Assembly: GCA_018820005.1 (NCBI GenBank)
Contig: JAHJOS010000509.1
Span: 1-5,845 of the forward strand
Direction of reading: 5' to 3'
Source of the DNA: Alphaproteobacteria bacterium
GTDB taxonomy: Bacteria > Pseudomonadota > Alphaproteobacteria > Rhizobiales > Devosiaceae
DNA length: 5,845 nt
Positions 1 to 5,845 of this stretch are shown piece after piece. The notes beneath the pieces are model-generated. The model had not been told where the DNA came from, ran no database searches, and saw only the letters and a list, made by a program, of their open reading frames with translations. The translations under genes were made by a program, and so were the position numbers. The stretch's first letter is position 1. Each line of letters begins with the position of its first letter.

Positions 1-1163
1 AGACCGGCGAGCCGGTCAAAACCAACGCGGTGATCAATGCTGTCAGTCGGCGTGGTGCGCCCGCCACCGAGCGCCACCACGGCCATGCCGACGCCACGCG
101 TATCAATCGCGGAGACCGTTCCCGGCATGTCGGCAAAGACGTCCCGGATGATCGGCGCCGCGGCCAGATAGCCATCGATATTGTCGACGAAGTCGCCCGG
201 GCCGCCCAGGGCATGCACCATGATGGAAAAACGCTCGGTGGCACGGCCGCTGTCCAGCGCTGCCTCGGCCAGCAGGCGGCCGGCATCCACGGTTCCAGCC
301 ACCCCCGTCATTTCGGCCAGCACAGCGCAGAGCGACAGCGTCACTTCCCGCAGGCGCTTATCCTGATGGCGACCGGTAAGAAAATTGACCGCATTGCGGA
401 CTTCAAGGCCGTTGCCTGCCGCACTGGCCAGCGGCTCGTTCATGTCGGTGATCAAGGCGCCGGTTTTGAGCCCTGCCCCATTGGCCACTTCGACCAAGCT
501 TTGCGCCAGTTCGCGTGAGCGGTCCAGGGTTGGCATGAACGCGCCCGAGCCCGTCTTGACGTCGAGCACCAGCGCGCCGAGGCCGGCCGCGAGCTTCTTG
601 GACAGGATGGAGGCGGTGATCAACGCAACGGACTCCACCGTGCTGGTGACATCGCGAATGGCATAAAGCGCCTTGTCGGCTGGCGCGAGGTTGGCCGTGG
701 CGCCGATGATGGCACAACCGGCCTGACGAACCACCTGGCGGAACAGGTAATTGTCTGGCTGGGTCTGATAGCCCGGAATGGCATCGAATTTGTCGAGCGT
801 GCCACCGGTGTGGCCTAAGCCTCGTCCTGAAATCATCGGCACGAAAATGCCCATGGCTGCCAGAATAGGCGCCAACATCAGGCTGACATTGTCACCAACG
901 CCGCCCGTCGAATGCTTGTCGGCCACGGGGCCGTCGAGATCGGACCAATCCAGTACGTCGCCGCTGTCGCGCATGGCGAGCGTCAGCGCAACGCGCTCAG
1001 GCATACTCATGTCGTGGAAATAGACCGCCATGGCAAAGGCGGCAGCCTGGGCCGACGAGACCGTGCCCTTGGTGAAGCCGGCAACAAAGGCGGCAATTTC
1101 GGTGTCAGATAGAAGTTGGCCATCGCGTTTGCGCGCAATGACTTCCTGGGGCAGAAAACTCAT
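1..1163 (-). CDS. deoA: Thymidine phosphorylase, 3'-truncated by the window edge
   Basis: This cytoplasmic enzyme phosphorolyses thymidine or deoxyuridine to the free base and 2-deoxyribose-1-phosphate in pyrimidine deoxynucleoside salvage and catabolism. Translating the minus strand from the ATG at 1163 gives 387 uninterrupted codons to the window edge. The protein aligns by eye with E. coli DeoA (about 440 residues) along its whole length, so roughly 50 C-terminal residues lie outside. Visible motifs are the phosphate-binding KHSTGGVGD at residues 83-91 and the family signature SGRGLGHTGGTLDK at 112-125. The base-contacting Arg170, Ser185 and Lys189 match E. coli Arg171, Ser186 and Lys190. 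The signature is followed by Phe-Asp where E. coli has Leu-Glu, a mild change. The start is supported by GAGAGG 7 bases upstream and by the N-terminus matching the E. coli protein. The regulator gene upstream is on the same strand, 84 bases away, so co-transcription is plausible. Pyrimidine-nucleoside phosphorylase Pdp is the alternative, but similarity is closer to DeoA. Confidence 0.95.
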   Translation of the reverse strand, partial: MSFLPQEVIARKRDGQLLSDTEIAAFVAGFTKGTVSSAQAAAFAMAVYFHDMSMPERVALTLAMRDSGDVLDWSDLDGPVADKHSTGGVGDNVSLMLAPILAAMGIFVPMISGRGLGHTGGTLDKFDAIPGYQTQPDNYLFRQVVRQAGCAIIGATANLAPADKALYAIRDVTSTVESVALITASILSKKLAAGLGALVLDVKTGSGAFMPTLDRSRELAQSLVEVANGAGLKTGALITDMNEPLASAAGNGLEVRNAVNFLTGRHQDKRLREVTLSLCAVLAEMTGVAGTVDAGRLLAEAALDSGRATERFSIMVHALGGPGDFVDNIDGYLAAAPIIRDVFADMPGTVSAIDTRGVGMAVVALGGGRTTPTDSIDHRVGFDRLAG

Positions 1164-1199
1164 TGGTGAACCTCTCGGGCGGTTTTGTGCCCCGGACCG

Positions 1200-1212
1200 T
1201 TGCCAAAGGCAA
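1200..1212. repeat. Short perfect inverted repeat upstream of deoA
   Basis: TTGCC-aaa-GGCAA is a 13-bp dyad lying 36 bases before the deoA start, within the 84-base gap after the MarR gene. It could be an operator or a small hairpin in the leader. Its arms differ from the dyad at 1787-1799, so there is no evidence that the same regulator binds both. The rest of the gap shows no clear promoter and no terminator. Confidence 0.3.
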
Positions 1213-1247
1213 GTCGAGCCAGGCAGGGGCGCCAGGGTGGGCGGCCT

Positions 1248-1778
1248 TCAGGAGGCTGGCTGATCGCCCTTCCCCTTCAACGCAGCGGGCTTGTGACCTG
1301 CGGAGCGAGCGGTGACCAGCACGTCGCGGGTATTATGCAACATGTCAGTAATGAAGCGTCGCACAATGGACAACTCCTCTTCGGAATAGCGCGCGATAAC
1401 GTTCCTGTTCATCCGCGCCACATAGTCACGGAGCCCCAGGATCCCGGAATGCTCGGCGGCTGGACCAAGGGTTATCATCACGCCCCGCCTGTCGGTGGCA
1501 TGGGGATGGCGCTCGATGAAGCCGGCTGCCTCAAGGCGGTTGAGCATGATCGCTGTGGCGCCTGTTGTCAGGCCAAGCTGCTGCGAGATGGCCGTGGGCG
1601 TGGACTGGCCGTTGAGGGAGCGCACGAAGAACAGGCACATAAGGTCTGTGTGGTTTATGCCGGCCTGCTCGGCCAGCCAGCGATAGGCCTGGGTGATCTC
1701 GGTGACGAGTTCGCGCAACAACTCATCCATATCAGGCGCTTCCAAGTCGCATTCCTCCAACGCAAGATAGCTATTCAA
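1248..1778 (-). CDS. MarR-family winged-helix transcriptional regulator
   Basis: A 176-residue (from the TTG at 1778) dimeric DNA-binding regulator of the MarR family, a normal length. The N-terminal helices (about residues 15-55) form the likely dimerisation part. The winged helix follows: the helix around PTAISQQLGL (61-70), the recognition helix TTGATAIMLNRLEAAGF (71-87), and a wing containing the family-typical ATDRRG (94-99). Long C-terminal helices (107-158) complete the dimer interface, and the tail is basic. There is no pair of cysteines arranged as in OhrR-type peroxide sensors (only C10 and C48), so a small-molecule ligand is more likely than oxidation. It is divergent from the membrane fusion protein gene, the usual arrangement for a MarR repressor of an efflux operon, and it reads toward deoA. 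The start is uncertain. The longest frame begins with TTG at 1778 without a good Shine-Dalgarno. TTG at 1745 has GGAGGA 7 bases upstream. The first in-frame ATG is at 1730. The ligand and regulon are unknown. Confidence 0.9.
   Translation of the reverse strand: MNSYLALEECDLEAPDMDELLRELVTEITQAYRWLAEQAGINHTDLMCLFFVRSLNGQSTPTAISQQLGLTTGATAIMLNRLEAAGFIERHPHATDRRGVMITLGPAAEHSGILGLRDYVARMNRNVIARYSEEELSIVRRFITDMLHNTRDVLVTARSAGHKPAALKGKGDQPAS
1753..1758 (-). promoter_or_regulatory. Shine-Dalgarno bearing on the start of the MarR gene
   Basis: The minus strand reads GGAGGA here, followed by 7 bases and then an in-frame TTG at 1745-1743. This is the only strong ribosome-binding sequence near the 5' end of the gene. 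It favours a protein starting at residue 12 of the longest frame, just before GluAlaProAspMet. A start at 1778 would leave this motif inside the coding region. TTG starts are less common, so the ATG at 1730, preceded only by a weak GGAA, remains possible. Confidence 0.4.
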
Positions 1779-1783
1779 GAAAG

Positions 1784-1802
1784 TATCTTTGTTGCAAAGC
1801 TA
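1784..1802. promoter_or_regulatory. Imperfect palindrome, candidate MarR operator
   Basis: The core is a perfect dyad CTTTG-ttg-CAAAG at 1787-1799. It extends outward with one mismatched pair to TA/TA, giving a 19-bp imperfect palindrome. It lies in the AT-rich divergent region, close to the 5' end of the MarR gene and about 30-50 bases before the start of the membrane fusion gene. A protein bound here could shut both promoters. The position and size suit a MarR dimer site, but no known consensus is matched, so the assignment is inference. Confidence 0.4.
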
Positions 1803-1824
1803 TATCTGATATCCTAGATGGATA
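1802..1824. promoter_or_regulatory. Overlapping dyads in the divergent promoter region
   Basis: Two further perfect inverted repeats follow the first palindrome: ATATC-t-GATAT at 1802-1812, and TATCC-tagat-GGATA at 1810-1824. They overlap by three bases and lie just upstream of the membrane fusion gene. They could be additional operator sites or part of the promoter. A weak sigma-70-like pair on the plus strand is TTGCAA at 1792-1797 with TAGATG at 1815-1820, 17 bases apart. The -10 match is poor, so I do not call a promoter. The region is clearly richer in A and T than its flanks. Confidence 0.35.
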
Positions 1825-1831
1825 CCACCGA

Positions 1832-3103
1832 ATGCAGCCAGCGGAGACTATTGTGGCACAGATCGCGCATATGCGGGATAGCGTTGAAGGCCCCAGCGAG
1901 GGGACGTCGGAGACCTCGTCTCTCCAGATGGCTGTGACCGAGGCGAGAGTGGTTCCCGTGCCAGTCGACAGACCGGCGCAGAAGCCGCTTCCCGTCCAAA
2001 GCAAGACCGAGGCCACGCTGGAGGCGCCCCCCGAAGCCAACCGCAGCCGCAAGAAGGCCAAACTGTTCGGAATTGGCCTGCTGGTCGTGCTGGCCGGGAT
2101 TGTCGCCTGGTACCCGCTCTCTGATCGCTACGCCCCGTTCGCGGGTGGCGCCTCTGTCACTGCGCAGATCACACAGGTCGCGCCGCGCGTGTCCGGCCCG
2201 GTCAAGCAACTGTTGATCGCGGACAATGCCGCCGTGAAGGCGGGCCAACCGCTGTTTGAAATCGACAACACTTCCTTCCTGATGGACGTGGCTCAGGCCC
2301 GTGGCCAGCTCGACCAGGCAATGAACAGCGTCGCCTCCGGCGTCGCCGCCATTCCGGCAGCCCAGGCCAAGCTCGAACAGGCCCAGGTGGCCCTTACCCT
2401 TGCCCAGCAGGATCGCGATCGGGCCCGGACGATGCTGGAGCGCGGGTTCACGTCGCAGGCCAAATTCAACACAGTGGAATCCACCTGGCGCACCGCGCAA
2501 CTGAGCGTGGAGGCCGCGCAAGCCGATTTGACACGCATCCAGACCGCGGCCAGCACGGCCGACGCTAACAACCCCAATGTGCGGGCGGCACAGGCCGCAG
2601 TCGACAAGGCCGAGTTCGCGCTGGCCAATACCACAGTGGTCGCGCCAACGGACGGCTATGTCTCGAACCTGTCGCTGGCAGAGGGACAGTTCGTTGCGGC
2701 GGGCACCCCGGCCCTCACCTTTATCGATCCCTCCACCGAGATGGTCATAGCGGACCTACGCGAGAACCAGTTGGTCAATGTCGAGCCTGGTGACAAGGCT
2801 GTCGTGATGTTCGAGGCCGCTCCCGGCCAGACCTTTGATGCGACGGTCGACAGCGTCGCCTGGGGCATCAACAGTGGTCGCACCAGCGTCAACGGTCTGG
2901 CGCAATCGTCCAACGACACTCGCTGGTTCCCGCCAGCCCGCAAGATCCCTGTGCGTGTCACGCTCAATGACATGAGCCAGATGCCCGCCAATGTGCGCTT
3001 GGGTTCGGAGGCGAGTGTGCTGATCATTCCCCAGGACGGGATCGTGCCGGCCATCTCGAACGCGATCATGGGGCTGCGCGGGTTGCTCTCGGGCTTCAAC
3101 TAG
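1832..3103 (+). CDS. HlyD/EmrA-type membrane fusion protein of an efflux system
   Basis: A periplasmic adaptor anchored in the inner membrane that couples an inner-membrane transporter to an outer-membrane channel. It has 423 residues from the ATG at 1832. The order is a Pro-, Glu- and Ala-rich cytoplasmic stretch (1-76); basic RSRKKAK, then one membrane helix (about 78-95); the first lipoyl-like half (about 109-149, with SGPVKQLLIADNAAVKAGQPLFEIDN); and a long Ala/Gln-rich alpha-hairpin (about 152-265). After these come the second lipoyl half (about 266-300, APTDGYVSNLSLAEGQFV), a beta-barrel (about 303-345) and a C-terminal beta segment. This is the classic HlyD_3/EmrA layout. It precedes the DUF2955 membrane protein by 12 bases, clearly one operon. 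The start is uncertain: the ATG at 1832 lacks a Shine-Dalgarno, while an in-frame GTG at 1853 has GGAG 6 bases upstream. Transcription probably starts in the divergent region shared with the MarR gene, which is the likely repressor. The substrate is unknown. Confidence 0.92.
   Translation: MQPAETIVAQIAHMRDSVEGPSEGTSETSSLQMAVTEARVVPVPVDRPAQKPLPVQSKTEATLEAPPEANRSRKKAKLFGIGLLVVLAGIVAWYPLSDRYAPFAGGASVTAQITQVAPRVSGPVKQLLIADNAAVKAGQPLFEIDNTSFLMDVAQARGQLDQAMNSVASGVAAIPAAQAKLEQAQVALTLAQQDRDRARTMLERGFTSQAKFNTVESTWRTAQLSVEAAQADLTRIQTAASTADANNPNVRAAQAAVDKAEFALANTTVVAPTDGYVSNLSLAEGQFVAAGTPALTFIDPSTEMVIADLRENQLVNVEPGDKAVVMFEAAPGQTFDATVDSVAWGINSGRTSVNGLAQSSNDTRWFPPARKIPVRVTLNDMSQMPANVRLGSEASVLIIPQDGIVPAISNAIMGLRGLLSGFN
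1843..1855 (+). promoter_or_regulatory. Alternative ribosome-binding site and GTG start for the membrane fusion gene
   Basis: GGAG at 1843-1846 lies 6 bases before an in-frame GTG at 1853-1855, which is codon 8 of the longest frame. The ATG at 1832 is preceded only by GGATACCACCGA, a poor ribosome-binding sequence. The shorter start would remove seven residues from the cytoplasmic tail and no recognisable domain. Confidence 0.4.
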
Positions 3104-3107
3104 GAGG
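3102..3107 (+). promoter_or_regulatory. Shine-Dalgarno of the DUF2955 gene overlapping the upstream stop
   Basis: AGGAGG begins inside the TAG stop codon of the membrane fusion gene and lies 8 bases before the ATG at 3116. It is the strongest ribosome-binding sequence in the window. It fixes this start and indicates tight translational linkage of the two genes. Confidence 0.85.
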
Positions 3108-3115
3108 CCGCGGCA

Positions 3116-4150
3116 ATGGAAGAGCTGACGCGGGTCGATCCCGATGAAGATCCCTATCTCGCGCTGCGCACGGCGATTGCCATTATGCTTTGCCTGGTTC
3201 TGGCCGACCCGCTGGGCATCACCATGCCGATGCTGCCGGTGGTGCTGGGAATGAGCATGCTGTCCAACCAGCGGGGGGGCCTGTCCGCGCGTACCTTCGT
3301 TGGGCCTTTGGCTCTGCCTGTGATGGCCTATGTCTTTGCCTGGCTGGCCGCCGCCACGGTGAACGAACCGCTGCTGTTCATCGCCATCAATGTGCTGTTG
3401 GCCGCTGCTGGTATCGCGCTGATGCTGTTCAAGGGATCGCGGGCAGGCACCATGCTGACGGTGTTCCCCACCATGATGTCGATGTCCGCACTCTACAGCG
3501 ACCAGGCCATGGTGGCGATCCGCGACGGCATGGCGGCTGGCGGCCTGGTGGTCGGCGTCGCCGCAGTGGCACTCAACATGCTGTTCCCGCCGCAAACAAA
3601 GCGCGTGCACATCGAGGAGGTGCGTCCATTGGTCAGCGAATATGCCGGCAGGGAGTTGCTGATCCGGCTTGCGGTCTTTGTGCCGGTCATGCTGGGCACA
3701 TTCGCTACGGGCGACATGAATCTGATCATCGTGCCAATCATGCTGGCCTTCGTCTGCGCCGAGCCCGACCGCGGTGGTCGTATGCGCCAGTTGATCGACC
3801 GGGGTGGCGGGACTGTCACTGGCGCGTTGGTGGCAACCGCGGCCATGGGAATCTACGCCGTGCTGCCGCAGTTTCCAGTGCTGGTCCTGCTGTGTGCCAT
3901 CATTACCTATGGTTTGATCGACAAGATGACGACTGGCCGGGCCCGCCCGCTGCACTATCAGTACATCTGCTCGGTGGCGCTGGTGATGATCATGTCAGCC
4001 ACGTTCGGTGCGCGCGACGCGTTCGAGGTGGTTATCCAGCGTGTGGTGCTGACGAGCGGCGCCATGCTCGGCGCCATCGCGTTGTTGTCGCTGCTCGAGG
4101 CGATCTTTGTTCCACGCAGGGGTGAAACGACCTCCCTCGCCTTTGCGTAG
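3116..4150 (+). CDS. DUF2955/FUSC-like inner-membrane efflux protein
   Basis: A polytopic inner-membrane protein of 344 residues with about ten predicted hydrophobic segments, in two groups separated by a hydrophilic stretch. The first group covers about residues 17-45, 62-80, 86-105, 110-127 and 133-156. The hydrophilic stretch, PPQTKRVHIEEVRPLVSEYAGRE, is at 158-180. The second group covers about 183-216, 233-267, 281-297 and 310-331. The repeated half-structure resembles fusaric-acid-resistance (FUSC)/AaeB proteins but is about half the length of AaeB and lacks its large cytoplasmic domain. This fits the short DUF2955 family, which is usually encoded beside a HlyD-type adaptor, as here. 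Charged residues within or next to membrane segments (Asp31, Glu216, Asp218, Arg219, Arg222) could be functional, though this is inference. No outer-membrane channel gene follows, because the next gene is convergent. By analogy with FUSC relatives, export of an aromatic or organic acid is plausible but unproven. Confidence 0.85.
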   Translation: MEELTRVDPDEDPYLALRTAIAIMLCLVLADPLGITMPMLPVVLGMSMLSNQRGGLSARTFVGPLALPVMAYVFAWLAAATVNEPLLFIAINVLLAAAGIALMLFKGSRAGTMLTVFPTMMSMSALYSDQAMVAIRDGMAAGGLVVGVAAVALNMLFPPQTKRVHIEEVRPLVSEYAGRELLIRLAVFVPVMLGTFATGDMNLIIVPIMLAFVCAEPDRGGRMRQLIDRGGGTVTGALVATAAMGIYAVLPQFPVLVLLCAIITYGLIDKMTTGRARPLHYQYICSVALVMIMSATFGARDAFEVVIQRVVLTSGAMLGAIALLSLLEAIFVPRRGETTSLAFA

Positions 4151-4152
4151 GG

Positions 4153-4183
4153 GTCGGCTCCCTCCCCAGCGGAGGGAGCCGAC
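4153..4183. terminator. Perfect 13-bp hairpin between convergent genes
   Basis: GTCGGCTCCCTCC at 4153-4165 is followed by the loop ccagc and its exact complement at 4171-4183. The stem fills nearly the whole 35-base gap between the stop of the DUF2955 gene and the stop of the aldehyde dehydrogenase gene, and so can form in transcripts from both sides. Neither side has a run of T after the stem, so it is not a textbook intrinsic terminator. It may act as a bidirectional terminator of the GC-rich kind or protect 3' ends. The dyad is certain; its function is inferred. Confidence 0.7.
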
Positions 4184-4185
4184 GA

Positions 4186-5845
4186 TCACGCGCCGTAGGG
4201 GATCCAGACGTTCTTGACCTGGGTGGCCTTGGCCAGGAAATAGTCGCCCTCGAAGCGCCGGTCGGCCAGATCGTAGTAGAGACCGCGGCTGGTCCAGGTT
4301 TGCTTGAGATTGCAAGTCGAGGCCTTCTCGACCATGGCCGAAGCCTCGGCATTGCCGGCGAACCACAGGCCATCGACGCCATCGTGCTCGGCCAAGGTCT
4401 TGGCGAGGGCGATGCTGTCGCCGGTGACGATATTGATCACGCCAGAGGGCACGTCCGAGGTCTCGATGACCTGGTAGAGGTCAGTGACCGAGAGCGGGGA
4501 CTGCGCCGATGGCACCAGCACCACGGTATTGCCCATGGCCAGGGCCGGCGCGATCAGGGCGATCGAGCCGAGCAGTGGCCGGCTTGGCGGCGCGACAATG
4601 CCCATGACGCCCAGCGGCTCGATCATGGCAGCGGCGACAGCGCGCAGCGGCGGATTGTGCACGGCGCCATCATATTTGTCGGCCCAGCCGGCAAAGGCAA
4701 AGAGGCGTTCGACGGAGAGCGCGACTTCCTCGGCGCCATCGTGACCGGTCTGCGCCTTGATGCGGGCGGCGAATTCATCGCGGCGGTAGTCGAGGTTTTC
4801 GGCCAGAAAATAGAGGATCTGCGCGCGGCTATGCGCTGCCGTAGTGGCCCAGCCGAGCGCTGCCCGGGCCGCCTCGACGGCATTGCGGATGTCCTTGCGA
4901 TTGCCCTCGCCGACTTCGCCCACCAGCCTGCCGGACGGATCGAGCACGGCGCGGGTATAGGCACTGTCGGGACGGGCCTGCTTGCCGCCGACATACATTT
5001 TTGCCGTCTGGTCGAGATGGCCGGTGTCGAGCGGATTGGCCGGCTTGGCGGCCACGGGCTTGGCAGCAGGGGCGGGCTTGAGATCCTTTTCCCAGGCGGG
5101 CTTGAGATAGGCGCTCATGCCCTCGCGGCCGCCTTCACGGCCATAGCCGGATTCCTTGTAGCCACCAAAGCCGACCGCGGCGTCGAAATTATTGGTGCCA
5201 TTGATCCAGACCACGCCGGCCTTGATCTGCGGCGCGATGTCGAGCGCCAGATTGATGTTCTCGCTCCAGATGGTGGCAGCGAGGCCATATTTGGTGTTGT
5301 TGGCCAGCGCCACGGCCTCTTCGGGCGTGCGGAAGCTCATGGCGACCAGCACGGGCCCGAAAATTTCCTCAGCCACCAGCGTATTGGCGGGCGACACGTT
5401 GGTGACCAGCGCCGGCTTGAGGAAGCAGCCCTTGGCGGGCACCGGACCGTCGGCCTCATAAATCACCGCGCCTTCGGCAGCGCCGCGCTTCATCAGGTCA
5501 CGGATGCGTTCGACCTGGACCGGCGCGACCAGCGCGCCAATGTCGATGGATTTGTCGAGCGGATCGCCGACGCGCAGGCTCGCCATGCGCAGCTTGAGCT
5601 TGGCAATGAAGCGCTCCTCGATGCTCTCCTGCACCAGAAGGCGCGAGCCAGCGCAGCAGACCTGGCCCTGGTTGAACCAGATGGCGTCGACCAGGCCCTC
5701 GATGGCGCTGTCGATATCGGCATCTTCGAAGACGATATAGGGGCTCTTGCCGCCCAGCTCGAGGCTGAGACCCTTGCCGGTGCCGGCCGTGGCGGCGCGA
5801 ATGGCCTTGCCCACCTCGGTGGAACCGGTGAAGGCGATCTTGTCG
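4186..5845 (-). CDS. Two-domain ALDH16-type aldehyde dehydrogenase, 5'-truncated by the window edge
   Basis: An NAD(P)-dependent oxidation of an aldehyde to the acid is expected, in the cytoplasm. The frame is open from the window edge to the TGA at 4186, giving 552 residues; the N-terminus (perhaps 235 residues) lies outside. Counting from the first full codon, FTGSTEVGKA is at 5-14, the catalytic Glu in LELGGK at 29, the nucleophile Cys in GQVC at 63, EEIFGPV at 159-165, and NNTKYGL through FGGYKESG completes domain one by about 233. A Lys/Pro/Ala-rich linker (about 255-275) leads to a second ALDH N-terminal domain (about 280-552). There the usual PWN is PPS (Ser421), the Lys of VLKP is Val444, the LELGGK region is replaced by TWTSRGLYYD, and no Cys follows. 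Such a dead, shortened second domain is the hallmark of bacterial ALDH16, about 780-800 residues long. A nucleoside-catabolism context (deoA is 3 kb away on the same strand) suggests acetaldehyde from deoxyribose-phosphate cleavage, which is inference. Confidence 0.93.
   Translation of the reverse strand, partial: DKIAFTGSTEVGKAIRAATAGTGKGLSLELGGKSPYIVFEDADIDSAIEGLVDAIWFNQGQVCCAGSRLLVQESIEERFIAKLKLRMASLRVGDPLDKSIDIGALVAPVQVERIRDLMKRGAAEGAVIYEADGPVPAKGCFLKPALVTNVSPANTLVAEEIFGPVLVAMSFRTPEEAVALANNTKYGLAATIWSENINLALDIAPQIKAGVVWINGTNNFDAAVGFGGYKESGYGREGGREGMSAYLKPAWEKDLKPAPAAKPVAAKPANPLDTGHLDQTAKMYVGGKQARPDSAYTRAVLDPSGRLVGEVGEGNRKDIRNAVEAARAALGWATTAAHSRAQILYFLAENLDYRRDEFAARIKAQTGHDGAEEVALSVERLFAFAGWADKYDGAVHNPPLRAVAAAMIEPLGVMGIVAPPSRPLLGSIALIAPALAMGNTVVLVPSAQSPLSVTDLYQVIETSDVPSGVINIVTGDSIALAKTLAEHDGVDGLWFAGNAEASAMVEKASTCNLKQTWTSRGLYYDLADRRFEGDYFLAKATQVKNVWIPYGA

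Noticed and set aside
3..16. GC-rich palindrome near the left edge (ACCGGC-ga-GCCGGT)
   Set aside because: It lies within the deoA coding sequence, at codons for a segment conserved in length with E. coli DeoA. A chance coding palindrome is the simpler explanation.
30..518. Plus-strand open frames across 30-1112
   Set aside because: All lie opposite the deoA frame, which matches thymidine phosphorylase throughout. Their products have no recognisable features.
1185..1817. A 210-codon plus-strand frame opposite the MarR gene
   Set aside because: It covers the MarR gene and part of the control region. The minus-strand product has a clear winged helix.
1814..2521. A 235-codon minus-strand frame opposite the membrane fusion gene
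   Set aside because: The composition is that of an antisense shadow, and the plus-strand frame has clear adaptor domains in order.
2756..3955. A 399-codon open frame on the minus strand opposite the efflux genes
   Set aside because: Its product is rich in His, Gln, Arg and Asp with no recognisable fold. It spans the junction of two well-supported plus-strand genes and is a shadow of GC-rich codon use.
3190..4125. A 311-codon plus-strand frame overlapping the DUF2955 gene in another phase
   Set aside because: It is Arg-, His- and Gly-rich without membrane segments. The overlapping frame has about ten hydrophobic helices and a strong ribosome-binding site.
4186..5020. Possible frameshift or deletion truncating the second ALDH domain
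   Set aside because: The frame is open to a natural stop, the final residues look like an ordered end (VKNVWIPYGA), and a shortened second domain is normal for bacterial ALDH16 proteins.

Overview
The window reads as a chromosomal segment of an alphaproteobacterium with a high-GC genome. The Hyphomicrobiales are most likely and a Devosia-like genus is my best guess. This rests on protein character, codon use and gene content, not on a marker gene, so the genus is tentative. Coding density is very high and no gap between genes exceeds about 100 bases. I see no RNA gene, insertion sequence, CRISPR array, attachment site or origin.

Layout from left to right. Positions 1-1163, minus strand: a thymidine phosphorylase gene (deoA) that runs off the left edge and lacks about its last 50 codons. 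Positions 1248-1778, minus: a MarR-family transcriptional regulator reading toward deoA, separated from it by 84 bases. Positions about 1779-1852: a short AT-rich divergent control region with several dyads. Positions 1832-3103, plus: a HlyD/EmrA-type membrane fusion protein. Positions 3116-4150, plus: a polytopic inner-membrane protein of the DUF2955/FUSC type, 12 bases downstream with its own strong Shine-Dalgarno sequence. Positions 4153-4183: a perfect 13-bp hairpin between convergent genes. Positions 4186-5845, minus: the last 552 codons of a two-domain aldehyde dehydrogenase of the ALDH16 kind. It has a complete-looking catalytic half-domain in front and a truncated, catalytically dead second dehydrogenase domain behind.

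How the parts may work together. DeoA splits thymidine and deoxyuridine into base and deoxyribose-1-phosphate. In the standard pathway that sugar is isomerised and cleaved by deoxyribose-phosphate aldolase to glyceraldehyde-3-phosphate and acetaldehyde. An aldehyde dehydrogenase in the same neighbourhood is a natural candidate for disposing of that aldehyde. A MarR regulator with a divergent two-gene efflux pair lies between these two catabolic genes. The regulator most likely represses the divergent pump operon and itself, and may carry deoA on the same transcript. The pump substrate and the ALDH substrate cannot be read from the sequence.

The most interesting points are the degenerate second ALDH domain, the insertion of a regulated efflux cassette among nucleoside-catabolism genes, and the dyads in the divergent promoter region. 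Nothing here is clearly a wholly new system.
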